Below are positions 49,669 to 58,605 of a DNA stretch of 64,000 nucleotides, one piece after another; position 1 is the first letter of the stretch; the number at the start of each line of letters is the position of its first letter. Position numbers and translations under genes: made by a program. The notes beneath the pieces are model-generated. The model ran no database searches and was not told the DNA's origin. It saw only the letters and a list, made by a program, of their open reading frames with translations. Source of the DNA: RGIG5579 sp045543495 (GTDB taxonomy: Bacteria > Bacillota > Clostridia > Oscillospirales > SIG627). The DNA is taken from positions 1-64,000 of the forward strand of contig JAZQMO010000015.1 of NCBI GenBank assembly GCA_045543495.1. The letters run 5' to 3'.

Positions 49669-50267
49669 TATATTTCTCTTCTGCCCTCTAAAGCCTTGAA
49701 CAAGGTCAACTCATCGGCATATTCCAATTCGCCGCCGGCAGGCAAGCCGTATGCAAGGCGGGTTGTTTTAATTCCGAACGGATGAAGCAAACGGCTCAAA
49801 TACATAGCAGTCGCTTCCCCTTCAATGCTGGGATTTGTTGCAACAATGACTTCCTTTACGCTTTCATCCCCGAGACGCGAAACCAATTCTTTGATACGAA
49901 GTTCATCGGGTCCGATTCCCTCAATGGGATTAATAAGCCCTCCCAAAACATGAAAAAGGCCCTTGAATTCATTGATTTTTTCAATGGCAAGAACATCCTT
50001 GGAGCTTTCCACAACGCAGATCAAGGAGCGATCACGGCTTGGATCGGAGCAAATGTGACAGAGCTCATCCTCACTGATGTCACAACAGCATTTACAATGA
50101 CCGATCTTTTCCTTTGCATCTAAAATCGCCTGAGCAAAGGAGCTTGCTTTATCCTTTGGCATATCTAAAATGTGAAATGCCATTCGGACAGCTGACTTAT
50201 AGCCGATTCCCGGCAGCATTCTAAAATGCTCTACAAGGCTTTCAAAGCTGGGTGTAAAGCCAATCAT
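49668..50267 (-). CDS. recR: Recombination protein RecR
   Basis: 199 residues. HhH motif (MLPGIGYKSAVRMAFHIL), C4 zinc finger CKCCCDISEDELCHIC (about 57-72), then a Toprim domain (LICVVESSKDVLAIEK, TNPSIEGEATAMYL). Loads with RecFO onto ssDNA gaps. Last gene of dnaX-ebfC-recR, one base after ebfC. Confidence 0.97.
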   Translation of the reverse strand: MIGFTPSFESLVEHFRMLPGIGYKSAVRMAFHILDMPKDKASSFAQAILDAKEKIGHCKCCCDISEDELCHICSDPSRDRSLICVVESSKDVLAIEKINEFKGLFHVLGGLINPIEGIGPDELRIKELVSRLGDESVKEVIVATNPSIEGEATAMYLSRLLHPFGIKTTRLAYGLPAGGELEYADELTLFKALEGRREI

Positions 50268-50268
50268 A

Positions 50269-50616
50269 TCAGAACAGACCCGGAATATTCAAATTACCGG
50301 TGATTTTTGACATTGCGCTATTGCTTGTCTCTTCCACACGCTTAATGGCTTCATTTACGCCGGCGACAATAATATCCTGCAGGGTTTCCACATCCTCGGG
50401 ATCAACGATCATAGGATCCAGTTCTACGGACTGAATCTCCTTCTTGCCGTTAATCACAATTTTGCAAACTCCGCCGCCTGCAGCAATTTCATATTCACGG
50501 TTTTCCAGATCCTCCTGAAGGGCTTGCATCTCTTCCTGCATTTTTTGAACCTGTCTGAGCATATCCTTCTGACTGGAGGGACCTTTTCCCATTCCCTGAG
50601 GCAATCTTGCTTTCAT
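50269..50616 (-). CDS. YbaB/EbfC family nucleoid-associated protein
   Basis: 115 residues. Helical N-terminus with MLRQVQKMQEEMQALQEDLE (partly coiled coil), then EIAAGGGVCKIVINGKKE and the helix EDVETLQDIIVAGVNEAIK. DNA-binding dimer encoded between dnaX and recR as in most bacteria. A Met/Gly-rich start (GMGKGPSSQKDM) is normal. Confidence 0.95.
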   Translation of the reverse strand: MKARLPQGMGKGPSSQKDMLRQVQKMQEEMQALQEDLENREYEIAAGGGVCKIVINGKKEIQSVELDPMIVDPEDVETLQDIIVAGVNEAIKRVEETSNSAMSKITGNLNIPGLF

Positions 50617-50628
50617 AATGAACTCCTT

Positions 50629-52170
50629 TTATAGACCGTCAAATTCATTTGAGCGGTTTGATTTATTCTCTGTCAGGGATTCAAATACGATTCCCTGAAT
50701 GTCGGGATCAATTTCCCGTGCTTTCTCTTCAATCAGCTTCAAAGTAGAAGCTTGGGATAAAATCCCTTTGGTAAAATCGGCGCATAGAATAACCAGCTGA
50801 TTTCCTTTTTTGTCAAAGGTTACGTGCTCCATCCACGGTTTCAAAAAGGCAACATTTTGCAATGAGCTCTTTAAGCGCCCTGAGCCCGCAAAGGAAGCGT
50901 TCTCGTTTTGGGGAGCAGGAGGCGCAGGCTTTGCCTTCTCTTTCATTTCAGGGGCATTTTGCGGCGCTTGCGCAGGAGATGAAACGACTTCTTGAATCTT
51001 AGAAGCCACAGGAGTCGCTACACCGGTCTCAATGGCCCTTTCTATTTTTGCGACTCTGGACAAAAGACTTGAAAGATTAGAGGAGATCTCATCCCGACAC
51101 AAGCGGATCATCAAGATTTCGGAAGAAGCCTTTTTGCCGGATGCAATGCGGTCAAAGGAGGCGTAAAAATCCTCCAAAATTTTAATTTGGTGGAGAATGG
51201 TATCGGTTGCGGCTAATTTTGAAAGCTCTTCCAAGACAGAAAGCTCATTTTCATAGCAATCCACATAGTCTTGATACTTCTCAACGCTTTGAATGACCAA
51301 AAGATCTCTGTATACGGCAATCAGCTCCCCGATCACCTCTTTGAAATCACCTGATTTCTCATAGATCTCGGAAACATAGCGCAAGCACTGTGCCGTATTC
51401 TGCTGCAATACGGCAGAAGCAAGAGACAAGATCAACTGACGGCTGCTCAATCCCAAAATAGAGTGAAGCTGATCAACGGTAATTTCCCCTTGGTAGCCCT
51501 GACAGGCCTCCAAAAGACTCAAAGCATCTCGCATAGCACCGTCAGACAGACGGGCAATGACCGTAGCTGCATCTGCATGAAGGGGAATGTTCTCCTGCTT
51601 GGCAACATACATCAGTCGATCAGCAACGATCTGAGGGGTAATACGCTTAAAGTCAAACCGTTGACAACGGGACATAATGGTAGCGGGAATATCATTGACC
51701 TCGGTGGTGGCAAGAATAAAGAGAACGTGCTCGGGAGGCTCTTCAATGGTTTTCAAAAGCGCATTGAAGGCACTGGTGGAGAGCATATGTACCTCATCCA
51801 CGATGTATACCCTCTTTTTTGCTTCAGATGGTAAAAACTGAACCTCATCACACAGTCTTCTGATGTGATCCACGCCATTGTTACTGGCGGCGTCCATTTC
51901 CACCACATCCATCACTCTCTCTTCGTTGATGGCCTTGCAGGAGGAGCACTGATTGCAGGGCTCCCCGTCAATGGGATTTTCGCAGTTAACCGCCTTCGCC
52001 AAAATTTTGGCACAAGTGGTTTTACCCGTACCTCTGGAGCCGCAGAAAATGTAGGCGTGAGAAACTCTTCCCTTTTGAAGCTGAGTTTTCAAAACGGAAG
52101 TGATATGCTCCTGTCCGCAGACATCATCAAAGGATCTGGGACGATATTTTCGATACAGTGCCTGATACAT
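50629..52170 (-). CDS. dnaX: DNA polymerase III subunit gamma/tau
   Basis: 513 residues. Clamp-loader ATPase. Walker A GSRGTGKTTCAK (about 44-55), zinc module CENPIDGEPCNQCSSC (about 64-79), Walker B VYIVDEVHMLS and sensor LATTEVNDIPATI. The C-terminal third holds a Pro/Ala-rich linker (about 390-430) and a tau-like domain. GGAG lies six to seven bases before the chosen ATG. Directly behind the SRP RNA gene. Confidence 0.96.
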   Translation of the reverse strand: MYQALYRKYRPRSFDDVCGQEHITSVLKTQLQKGRVSHAYIFCGSRGTGKTTCAKILAKAVNCENPIDGEPCNQCSSCKAINEERVMDVVEMDAASNNGVDHIRRLCDEVQFLPSEAKKRVYIVDEVHMLSTSAFNALLKTIEEPPEHVLFILATTEVNDIPATIMSRCQRFDFKRITPQIVADRLMYVAKQENIPLHADAATVIARLSDGAMRDALSLLEACQGYQGEITVDQLHSILGLSSRQLILSLASAVLQQNTAQCLRYVSEIYEKSGDFKEVIGELIAVYRDLLVIQSVEKYQDYVDCYENELSVLEELSKLAATDTILHQIKILEDFYASFDRIASGKKASSEILMIRLCRDEISSNLSSLLSRVAKIERAIETGVATPVASKIQEVVSSPAQAPQNAPEMKEKAKPAPPAPQNENASFAGSGRLKSSLQNVAFLKPWMEHVTFDKKGNQLVILCADFTKGILSQASTLKLIEEKAREIDPDIQGIVFESLTENKSNRSNEFDGL

Positions 52171-52186
52171 TTTGATCTCCAAAAAA

Positions 52187-52491
52187 CAGCAGGATATGAA
52201 ATAAAGCCGTGCACCCTTCCTCGAAAATGCAAATCTGCTCGGTATTTATCCGATCTGCTCGGAAAAGGCGCCCTCGTGGCACAACAAATCACCCGCTTAA
52301 TGCTGCTTGGTTCCCCACCTGACATAGTTCACGGAATTTGATCGCACAAGACCCAATCTTCAACACAAACCGAAATAAGCCTGCAACACATTTGCAATCC
52401 TTAAAAGGGAATTCTCCCCCTCTGTAGCGGATTGAGGGTACAAGGTACCGCTAACACCCCGAATAGCACGACCTTATTTCATATCCTGCCT
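52187..52491 (-). ncRNA. ffs: Signal recognition particle RNA, large bacterial type
   Basis: On the minus strand the domain IV hairpin gtcaggtggggaaccaagca (SRP54/Ffh site) and the Alu-domain block ggtgttagcggtacc with cctcaatccgctac are present. The ends pair over 16 bases (gcaggatatgaaataa and its complement at 52189-52204 and 52474-52489). Length about 305 nt is that of the Bacillus-type scRNA. Upstream of dnaX as in Firmicutes. Confidence 0.95.
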
Positions 52492-52501
52492 TACTGATTC
52501 T

Positions 52502-52530
52502 ATTTTAACACAAAATTAAAAAATATGCAA
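52502..52530 (-). promoter_or_regulatory. Promoter of the SRP RNA
   Basis: On the minus strand TTGCAT and TAAAAT are 17 bases apart; start point near 52493. Confidence 0.85.
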
Positions 52531-52531
52531 G

Positions 52532-52972
52532 TTATTCCTTATCATCCTCAAACATAGCAACACGAACTGCGTGACGGCCGCCTTCAAACTCGGTATTCAG
52601 GAACAAATCGGTCAATTCACAAGCAAGTCCTCTTGCCATAACTCTTGCACCAAGGCAAAGAATGTTGGCATCGTTATGAAGTCTGGAATGACGAACGGAA
52701 AATACATCCGAAGCAACAACGGCACGAATGCCGGAAAACTTGTTGGCGCAAAGGCTCATACCGATACCGGTACCGCAAAGAAGAATTCCCTTCTCTGCCT
52801 TTCCGCTCTGCACATAGCGGGCAACCGCCTTCGCCATAATGGGATAGTCATCATCTCTCTTCAGTTCATAGAAACCAAGATCAACATACTCCACACCGAT
52901 TTCGTCAAAATGCTTTTTCAGGTGCTGCTTTAATTCGTCACCAGCGTGGTCAGAACCCAATGCAATCATCAT
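52532..52972 (-). CDS. rpiB: Ribose 5-phosphate isomerase B
   Basis: 146 residues. IALGSDHAGDELKQHL at the N-terminus (Asp/His of the active site), GILLCGTGIGMSLCANK (catalytic Cys) and NDANILCLGARV are diagnostic of RpiB/LacAB. Interconverts ribose 5-phosphate and ribulose 5-phosphate. Follows tsaB after 11 bases in a tsaE-tsaB-rpiB run and ends just before the SRP promoter. Confidence 0.95.
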   Translation of the reverse strand: MMIALGSDHAGDELKQHLKKHFDEIGVEYVDLGFYELKRDDDYPIMAKAVARYVQSGKAEKGILLCGTGIGMSLCANKFSGIRAVVASDVFSVRHSRLHNDANILCLGARVMARGLACELTDLFLNTEFEGGRHAVRVAMFEDDKE

Positions 52973-52983
52973 ATTACCTCACT

Positions 52984-53688
52984 TTATTTCGTTTTATTTT
53001 TCTCGAGCCATTCACGCTCTGCCTGAGGAAGCCTCAGGTAGCGAGGAGCTAACTCGTGACAAAACAACAATTGATTTTCACGGAGCATTTTTGCCCCGAT
53101 TTTCGCAACGCTTTCTCCGCTTTGAAAGCGAATCTCATCAGGCGCAAGCAGGTTTTGCGGTAATTGATTTTCAAGCACAAATTTTTCTGCGCCGTCTCCC
53201 AAAACAAGGACGTTTTCAAACCTCTGAATTTGTTCGGCAATCATTTTACCCGGAATGGCTCGATCCTCGCAAATGCGGGTCAGAATTCCGCTTTTGATTG
53301 AAAACAGGGCGTTATAATACTCTCCCCTGCGAGCATCCATTACAGGGCAAATCAAAGCATTCTCAAAGCGATCCGCATTCACAGCAAGAGCTTCCAAGGT
53401 AGATACTGCGGCACAAGGAAGCCCGTCTGCAATGGCAAGCCCTTTTACCGCAGCAATTCCGATGCGAAGCCCCGTAAAGGAACCGGGTCCCACCGAAACA
53501 GCAATGGCAGACAAATCCCGAATCGAGGCTTTAGCCTGAGACAAAACATCCTTGATGGCAGGTAAAAGACTTTGGCTGTGGGTAGGGCCATTGGTCAATT
53601 GAAAGGAAGATAAAACACGATCCGAATACACGGCGGCAGTACAGGTTTTTGCGGAGGTATCAATTCCAAGCACTAATTTTTGATCCAT
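52984..53688 (-). CDS. tsaB: tRNA threonylcarbamoyladenosine biosynthesis protein TsaB
   Basis: 234 residues. LGIDTSAKTCTAAVY, GPTHSQSLLPAIKDVL and SVGPGSFTGLRIGIAAVKGLA (in part) identify this ASKHA-fold partner of TsaD and TsaE. GGAGG precedes the ATG at 53688, which overlaps tsaE by 16 bases; the longer frame is excluded. tsaD is not in the window. Confidence 0.95.
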   Translation of the reverse strand: MDQKLVLGIDTSAKTCTAAVYSDRVLSSFQLTNGPTHSQSLLPAIKDVLSQAKASIRDLSAIAVSVGPGSFTGLRIGIAAVKGLAIADGLPCAAVSTLEALAVNADRFENALICPVMDARRGEYYNALFSIKSGILTRICEDRAIPGKMIAEQIQRFENVLVLGDGAEKFVLENQLPQNLLAPDEIRFQSGESVAKIGAKMLRENQLLFCHELAPRYLRLPQAEREWLEKNKTK

Positions 53689-54095
53689 TCTGCCTCCATT
53701 TTTCGCTCGTGATCCGAGAGCTTTGAAAAGACGATTTTCAAATAACAATCGGGTAAATATTCTTCTATGTTTTCAGGCCATTCACAAACGGTAATTCCGT
53801 TTGTAATGACCTCCTCATACCCGGTGGACAACAGATCGTCCTCCGAGGTAACGCGGTACATATCAAAATGATTGACGGTGAAATCCGCCCCTTCATAGAC
53901 ATTCAAAACGGCATAGGTGGGGCTGGATACCCTTGCTTCGGGAATCAGTGCACGAACAAAGCCTCTCATAAATACGGTTTTTCCGCTTCCCATTTCACCA
54001 AAGAGAGCAACAAAATCACCATTGTTCAAAGAGCGGGCAATTTCTTCGCCGATCTTTTCAGTTTCTTCTTCGCGAGCGGAAAGATAAATGTTCAT
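53673..54095 (-). CDS. tsaE: tRNA threonylcarbamoyladenosine biosynthesis ATPase TsaE
   Basis: 140 residues. Walker A FGEMGSGKTVFMRG (about 35-48), PTYAVLNVYEG and NHFDMYRV are diagnostic. ATPase that drives the TsaBD complex in t6A37 formation. GGGAGGG lies before the chosen ATG; six extra residues are possible. Confidence 0.95.
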   Translation of the reverse strand: MNIYLSAREEETEKIGEEIARSLNNGDFVALFGEMGSGKTVFMRGFVRALIPEARVSSPTYAVLNVYEGADFTVNHFDMYRVTSEDDLLSTGYEEVITNGITVCEWPENIEEYLPDCYLKIVFSKLSDHERKMEAEWIKN

Positions 54096-54153
54096 ATTGC
54101 CCTCCCTTCTCAATTCATTTTATTGTATAACAAATTGAAAAAAAATACAAGTG

Positions 54154-55908
54154 TTATTTTAGCGAAATCGGCTTAACGAGAACAGAATTATGATTCTTAT
54201 AGGTCACAAATCCCGGTTTTGCACCGTTTGGCTTTTTCACATAACGCCCAAAAGTGAAATCTACCTCCACACGGTCGGAATTTTTCACCTCGGAGTAAAA
54301 GGCCGCAATACCCGCGGCATATTCAATGGCTTCGTTTGAAAACTCTCTTTCAGGATCTGCCTTCAACAAAACATGACTTCCGTGATAATCCTTTATATGA
54401 AACCACAAATCATTCTTATCCGCAAGACGGACAGAAACCTCGTCGTTTTGATAATTGTTCATACCGATATACAGACGAAAACCGTCGTTTGTATAAAGCA
54501 TCCTCGGCTTTGCCTTCTGTTGACGGGTTTGAGGCTTCTTCAGCCCCGAGGTCAATCTCCTGCCATAGCTCCAATGAGAAAGCTCCAGGCGAATTTCCGC
54601 AAGCTCTGCAGCACTTTCGGCGTGCTCTAAGGTAGCCATTACGCTTTCCGCATACCGAAGCTCTGATCTTGCCAATTGGATCTGCTCATGTATTTTTACA
54701 AGGGCAGTCTTCTTTTTGTTGTATTCCTTATAAAAGCACTGTGCATTTTGACTCAGACTCAGAGTAGGATCCAGCTTCACCAAAACCTCATTTCCCGTGT
54801 TGTAATCCATCGCAGTAAAGCTTTTGGTTCCTTGCTTCAAGCGATACATTTCTTGAATAACAAGATCCCCCTTTAGGCGAACCTCATCGGCATCCTCACA
54901 ATCCTGAAGCTGCCTTAATTGAGCCTGAATTTTCTTTTCCAAGCGACTTTTGCAGTTTTTCAAAATTTGTGCAATATCGTTATGATGCTGCTTTTGTCGC
55001 TCGGAGCGATTTCTCATCAAATAATAGTTTTCGATCGCTTCAGAAACGCTTTCGCACCGATAAACATAGCAGGAATCCTCAAACTGTTTGATTTCCATAA
55101 AAGAAAAATCAATGGGGTTTTCCCCTTCCTGCATAGCAGATTGAGAATGAAAAATCAAACAAGGATAAAATCGCTTGGTTCTAATTAGCTCGGTAACACT
55201 GCAAAAAGATTCCCAAAGGGCGTCAGCGGAAATACGGCTCAGAACCTCTTCCCCACTGCCGCAGGCTCGGTAAACGATTTCTCTTGCGGTGAGCTTTCCG
55301 AATCCCAAAAATCTCTTTTGAAGAAATTGGTCAGCAGAAGTTTCGGGCACGGCGCTTTGAACCATCTGCAAAAAAATCTCTTTGTTGCACGTGATCGGAT
55401 CAATCTTATCCTGTAAAGGCATGGGAGTGTATGTTGCCCCCACCATTACGATACGGTCAAACTTTGTGGTAATATCGTTCTGACGGAAGGCGGCTAAAAT
55501 CTTATTATTTTCATCCGTAAAGATAAGGTTAGAGCCTCTACCCATCATTTCACAGTAAAGATGCTTGGTCTTGCGAAAGCCCAATTCATCGCCGCTGTCA
55601 AAGGAAATGTGTATAATTCGGTCAAAGCCAAGCTGTTCGATGTCGGTGATCTTGGCACGGGTCAGATGCTTTCTCAAAAGCATACACATCATGGGGGGAG
55701 TGACAGGATTCTCCGACTGATTGGAGGAAAGGGCCATAAAAGGCGTGGATGCGGTACAATTGATGATCAATCTTCGTTTTTCTCCGGCGTGAAACAACAG
55801 ATCGATCTCATCCCGCTCCGGCTGGCAGACCTTATCAACCTTCAAATCAAATAGCTGTGTTTTCAATTCATTTGTCAGGGCAGCGGTCATAAATGCATCA
55901 AAAGGCAT
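54154..55908 (-). CDS. rqcH: Rqc2 homologue RqcH (NFACT family, FbpA)
   Basis: 584 residues. MPFDAFMTAALTNELKTQL begins the NFACT-N domain; a long coiled-coil region spans about 300-430; the NFACT-R domain at the C-terminus carries DLWFHIKDYHGSHVLLK. Adds C-terminal alanine tails to stalled nascent chains on 50S subunits. GGAG precedes the chosen ATG. Divergent from the ylmC-like gene by 41 bases. Confidence 0.94.
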   Translation of the reverse strand: MPFDAFMTAALTNELKTQLFDLKVDKVCQPERDEIDLLFHAGEKRRLIINCTASTPFMALSSNQSENPVTPPMMCMLLRKHLTRAKITDIEQLGFDRIIHISFDSGDELGFRKTKHLYCEMMGRGSNLIFTDENNKILAAFRQNDITTKFDRIVMVGATYTPMPLQDKIDPITCNKEIFLQMVQSAVPETSADQFLQKRFLGFGKLTAREIVYRACGSGEEVLSRISADALWESFCSVTELIRTKRFYPCLIFHSQSAMQEGENPIDFSFMEIKQFEDSCYVYRCESVSEAIENYYLMRNRSERQKQHHNDIAQILKNCKSRLEKKIQAQLRQLQDCEDADEVRLKGDLVIQEMYRLKQGTKSFTAMDYNTGNEVLVKLDPTLSLSQNAQCFYKEYNKKKTALVKIHEQIQLARSELRYAESVMATLEHAESAAELAEIRLELSHWSYGRRLTSGLKKPQTRQQKAKPRMLYTNDGFRLYIGMNNYQNDEVSVRLADKNDLWFHIKDYHGSHVLLKADPEREFSNEAIEYAAGIAAFYSEVKNSDRVEVDFTFGRYVKKPNGAKPGFVTYKNHNSVLVKPISLK

Positions 55909-55949
55909 AATATACTCCAATAGAAACAGTATTATCGAAAGGAACCGAT

Positions 55950-56222
55950 ATGAGTCAAATAACAAGTGTGTGCACCCTCCAAAATTTGAAGAAGCTGGAG
56001 GTCATCAATCTTTGCGACGGCACAAGAATGGGTGCGGTTTGCGATGTGGAAATGGATCTGAATTTAGGCTCCATCACCGCATTGCTTGTGCCGAGAAGAT
56101 GCTCTCTCTTTGAATGGATCCGCCGTGACGGAAAGCGAACGATCAGGATTCCTTGGTGCAGGATCGAGCGGATCGGAGAGGACACCATCTTGGTCCGATA
56201 TGAAGACAACGACTTATTCTGA
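55950..56222 (+). CDS. YlmC/YmxH family sporulation protein
   Basis: 90 residues, PRC-barrel-like. LKKLEVINLCDGTRMGAVCDVEMD and IRIPWCRIERIGEDTILV are typical. Members are sigma-E or sigma-G regulated but the role is unknown. AAAGGAA lies before the ATG. It overlaps the convergent membrane protein gene by nine bases. Confidence 0.92.
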   Translation: MSQITSVCTLQNLKKLEVINLCDGTRMGAVCDVEMDLNLGSITALLVPRRCSLFEWIRRDGKRTIRIPWCRIERIGEDTILVRYEDNDLF

Positions 56223-56891
56223 TTCCTTGCCTTCCAAAAAACTACGGAAAAACGCTATGTTTTCATAGTCAATATCAAATTTTTCCTCGTCACTCAGGCT
56301 CGTTACGGGTCCTGAAAATTTCAGACACACCATTGTTTCGGGAGGAAGGGTGGAAAATCCTTCTTTTGCATACAAAATTGTTTTTGAAAGAGGGATTCCG
56401 TAATAATCGGTTGCATTCTCGGGGAGAGTACCGAAAACACCATAGAGATTGATCAGAGCACCCGCTTGTGAGAGCTCGTCATAAAAATACGGATCAAGGA
56501 GTAAAACACTGGCGTCTCCTCCCAAAATCTCATCAGAATAGCTTTGATATTTCTGCATTGCTTTGATCTGTTCCCCTTGATCCAAAAGATCAAATTCTGC
56601 GATCAAGTGAATGGTTTTGATGTGAGCGGTGCTTTTCCCGTCACCGTTTACATCCTTTGTAAATTCCTTGGCATAGCTTGTAATTTGGTCGCAAGCTTGA
56701 TCGCTCACACGGTGAGATCCCACATACAGAAGTTCAACATCGGGATCGATCTTAGAAAAGTACTGAACCGTGCAAACTCCGATAAAAATGATAAATATAA
56801 CGGAAACGATAAATAACCACTTATAATAATACCAAAAATTTGCAATCCATTGCTTTACTGTCATTTTGGGACAAGGATAATGCTCTTCCAT
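56214..56891 (-). CDS. Membrane-anchored protein, function unknown
   Basis: 225 residues. A short cytoplasmic N-terminus, one membrane span (LFIVSVIFIIFIGVCTVQYF, about 26-45), then an extracytoplasmic alpha/beta domain with a calcium-loop-like stretch DVNGDGKST. The domain is faintly like periplasmic binding proteins (DPDVELLYVGSHRVS) but no family was recognised. A similar-looking protein is common in clostridial genomes. It is 63 bases from the Suf operon terminator. Confidence 0.7.
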   Translation of the reverse strand: MEEHYPCPKMTVKQWIANFWYYYKWLFIVSVIFIIFIGVCTVQYFSKIDPDVELLYVGSHRVSDQACDQITSYAKEFTKDVNGDGKSTAHIKTIHLIAEFDLLDQGEQIKAMQKYQSYSDEILGGDASVLLLDPYFYDELSQAGALINLYGVFGTLPENATDYYGIPLSKTILYAKEGFSTLPPETMVCLKFSGPVTSLSDEEKFDIDYENIAFFRSFLEGKESE

Positions 56892-56931
56892 TTACGCCTC
56901 CCAATTATAAAAATATAATTAAAATACAGGA

Positions 56932-56953
56932 AAAGAGGCCAAGCGGCCTCTTT
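56932..56953 (-). terminator. Terminator of the acyl-CoA ligase/Suf operon
   Basis: A 9-bp stem (aaagaggcc/ggcctcttt) with loop aagc, next to the sufB-like stop, T run on the minus strand. Confidence 0.88.
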
Positions 56954-56954
56954 A

Positions 56955-57872
56955 TTATTTCAAGAATCCTGCGACGATCTGCTCTTCGGCCTGTTCCTCG
57001 GTTAAACCGAGGGTCATCAATTTAATCAACTGCTCTCCTGCAATTTTTCCAATAGCCGCCTCGTGAATCAAAGAGGCGTTAATGTTGTTTGCCGCAACCT
57101 CGGGAATGGCAACCACCTTCGCATCATCCATGATAATGGCATCACATTCTGTGTGACCGCTGCAAAGATTATTCCCATTGATTCGGGAAACGAATTTTTG
57201 CTGAGAGCGATTTTTGGCAACAGAACGGGATACCACGTCGGTGGAAGCATTTTCACCGTCAAGATCCACGGTAAAATCGGTATTGCAGGTCTGCTCAAAC
57301 TCGGTCAGGATCTTTTCTCTGATCAGGAGAACCGCATCCTTGCCTACCTTGGCCTTGGTGACACGGTCGGAATGATCCACACCACCGATTTGAGTGGTTT
57401 CCATTTCAAGCTTGGAGCCTTCTTCCATATAAATCACGGTGGTTGGGTTCATCACCTTGTTTCCTGCACCCTCCCCTTGACCGTAGTGCTTTTCAACGTA
57501 ACGGACAACGGAATTTTTGCCTACATGGAAGGTATGGATTCCATCGTGCTCAGAAACGTCACAACCACCGTTGTGAATTCCGCAGCCTGCCACGATGGTG
57601 ACATCACAATCCTCTCCGATATAAAAATCATTATATACTGTATCCTTCAATCCCGACATCGTTAAAACAACAGGAATGTGAAGGGACTCGTTCTTCGTAC
57701 CGTCCTGAATCCGAATATCAATTCCGGGTGCATCGCTCTTCGAGATGATCTGAATATGCTCCGTAGAATGACGGGAATCGCTTTCTCCGTTTTTACGAAT
57801 ATTATAAGCACCTGCGGGAATATCGTGAAGGTCGGCAATTTCTTTTAACAAATTCTTTTCGATTTGATCCAT
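56955..57872 (-). CDS. SufB/SufD family Fe-S assembly scaffold (SmsB-like)
   Basis: 305 residues, much shorter than SufB. The beta-helix core has DVTIVAGCGIHNGGCDVSEHDG, KNSVVRYVEKHYGQGEGAG and the C-terminal NASLIHEAAIGKIAGEQL (conserved His/Glu). Short SufBD proteins paired with SufC form the minimal SMS system of methanogens and Clostridia. It directly follows the SufC gene by ten bases; sufS and sufU are absent. AAGGAGG precedes the ATG. Confidence 0.92.
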   Translation of the reverse strand: MDQIEKNLLKEIADLHDIPAGAYNIRKNGESDSRHSTEHIQIISKSDAPGIDIRIQDGTKNESLHIPVVLTMSGLKDTVYNDFYIGEDCDVTIVAGCGIHNGGCDVSEHDGIHTFHVGKNSVVRYVEKHYGQGEGAGNKVMNPTTVIYMEEGSKLEMETTQIGGVDHSDRVTKAKVGKDAVLLIREKILTEFEQTCNTDFTVDLDGENASTDVVSRSVAKNRSQQKFVSRINGNNLCSGHTECDAIIMDDAKVVAIPEVAANNINASLIHEAAIGKIAGEQLIKLMTLGLTEEQAEEQIVAGFLK

Positions 57873-57882
57873 TGCGTCCTCC

Positions 57883-58605
57883 TTAAATATTCTTCTTCAA
57901 AACCGAGCAAACGGATTCCTTACAAAGGAGCTCGGGCAAAATTTCGTCCTTCGGACCAACCTTGGAGATCTCACCGTCAGCCACAACAACGATTTGATCT
58001 GCAATATTCAAAATTCTCTCCTGATGGCTAATGATCAAAATCGATCCCTTCACACTGTCTCTGAGAGATTCAAAGACTTGGATCAGATTTTGAAAGCTCC
58101 AAAGATCAATCCCTGCTTCGGGTTCATCAAAAATTGAAAATTTCGTTTCTCTGGCGATAATCTGCGCAATTTCAATTCGCTTCAATTCGCCGCCGGAGAG
58201 AGACGCATTGACCTCTCGGTCAATATATTCTCTTGCGCAAAGGCCAACTTTGGACAAATAATCACAAGCCTTACTAACGCCAATGTCCTTTCCGGAAGCC
58301 AAGCGAATCAAATCCATTACACATATCCCCTTGAAACGAACGGGCTGCTGAAAAGCAAAGCTGATTCCTCTATTGGCTCGCTCGGTAATGCTAAGATTTG
58401 TAATATCCTCGCCATCCAATAAAATCTTTCCGCCGGTAGGCTGGTAAATACCGGCGATGATCTTGGCAAGAGTACTTTTTCCGCCGCCGTTGGGGCCTGT
58501 AAAGGCGGTGAATCCGTCACCGACCGTCAAGTTGATATGATTTAAAATGTCTTTTTTTCCTTCGGGAGTATCCACAGAAAAGGAAACATCCAGTAATTCA
58601 AGCAT
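57883..58605 (-). CDS. sufC: SufC-like Fe-S assembly ATPase
   Basis: 240 residues. Walker A GPNGGGKSTLAKI (about 38-50), signature LSGGELKRIEIAQ, Walker B FSIFDEPEAGIDLWS and H-loop ISHQER. The DEPEAGIDLWSF stretch is characteristic of SufC rather than transporters. Its ATG directly abuts the acyl-CoA ligase stop (TAAATG). Confidence 0.94.
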   Translation of the reverse strand: MLELLDVSFSVDTPEGKKDILNHINLTVGDGFTAFTGPNGGGKSTLAKIIAGIYQPTGGKILLDGEDITNLSITERANRGISFAFQQPVRFKGICVMDLIRLASGKDIGVSKACDYLSKVGLCAREYIDREVNASLSGGELKRIEIAQIIARETKFSIFDEPEAGIDLWSFQNLIQVFESLRDSVKGSILIISHQERILNIADQIVVVADGEISKVGPKDEILPELLCKESVCSVLKKNI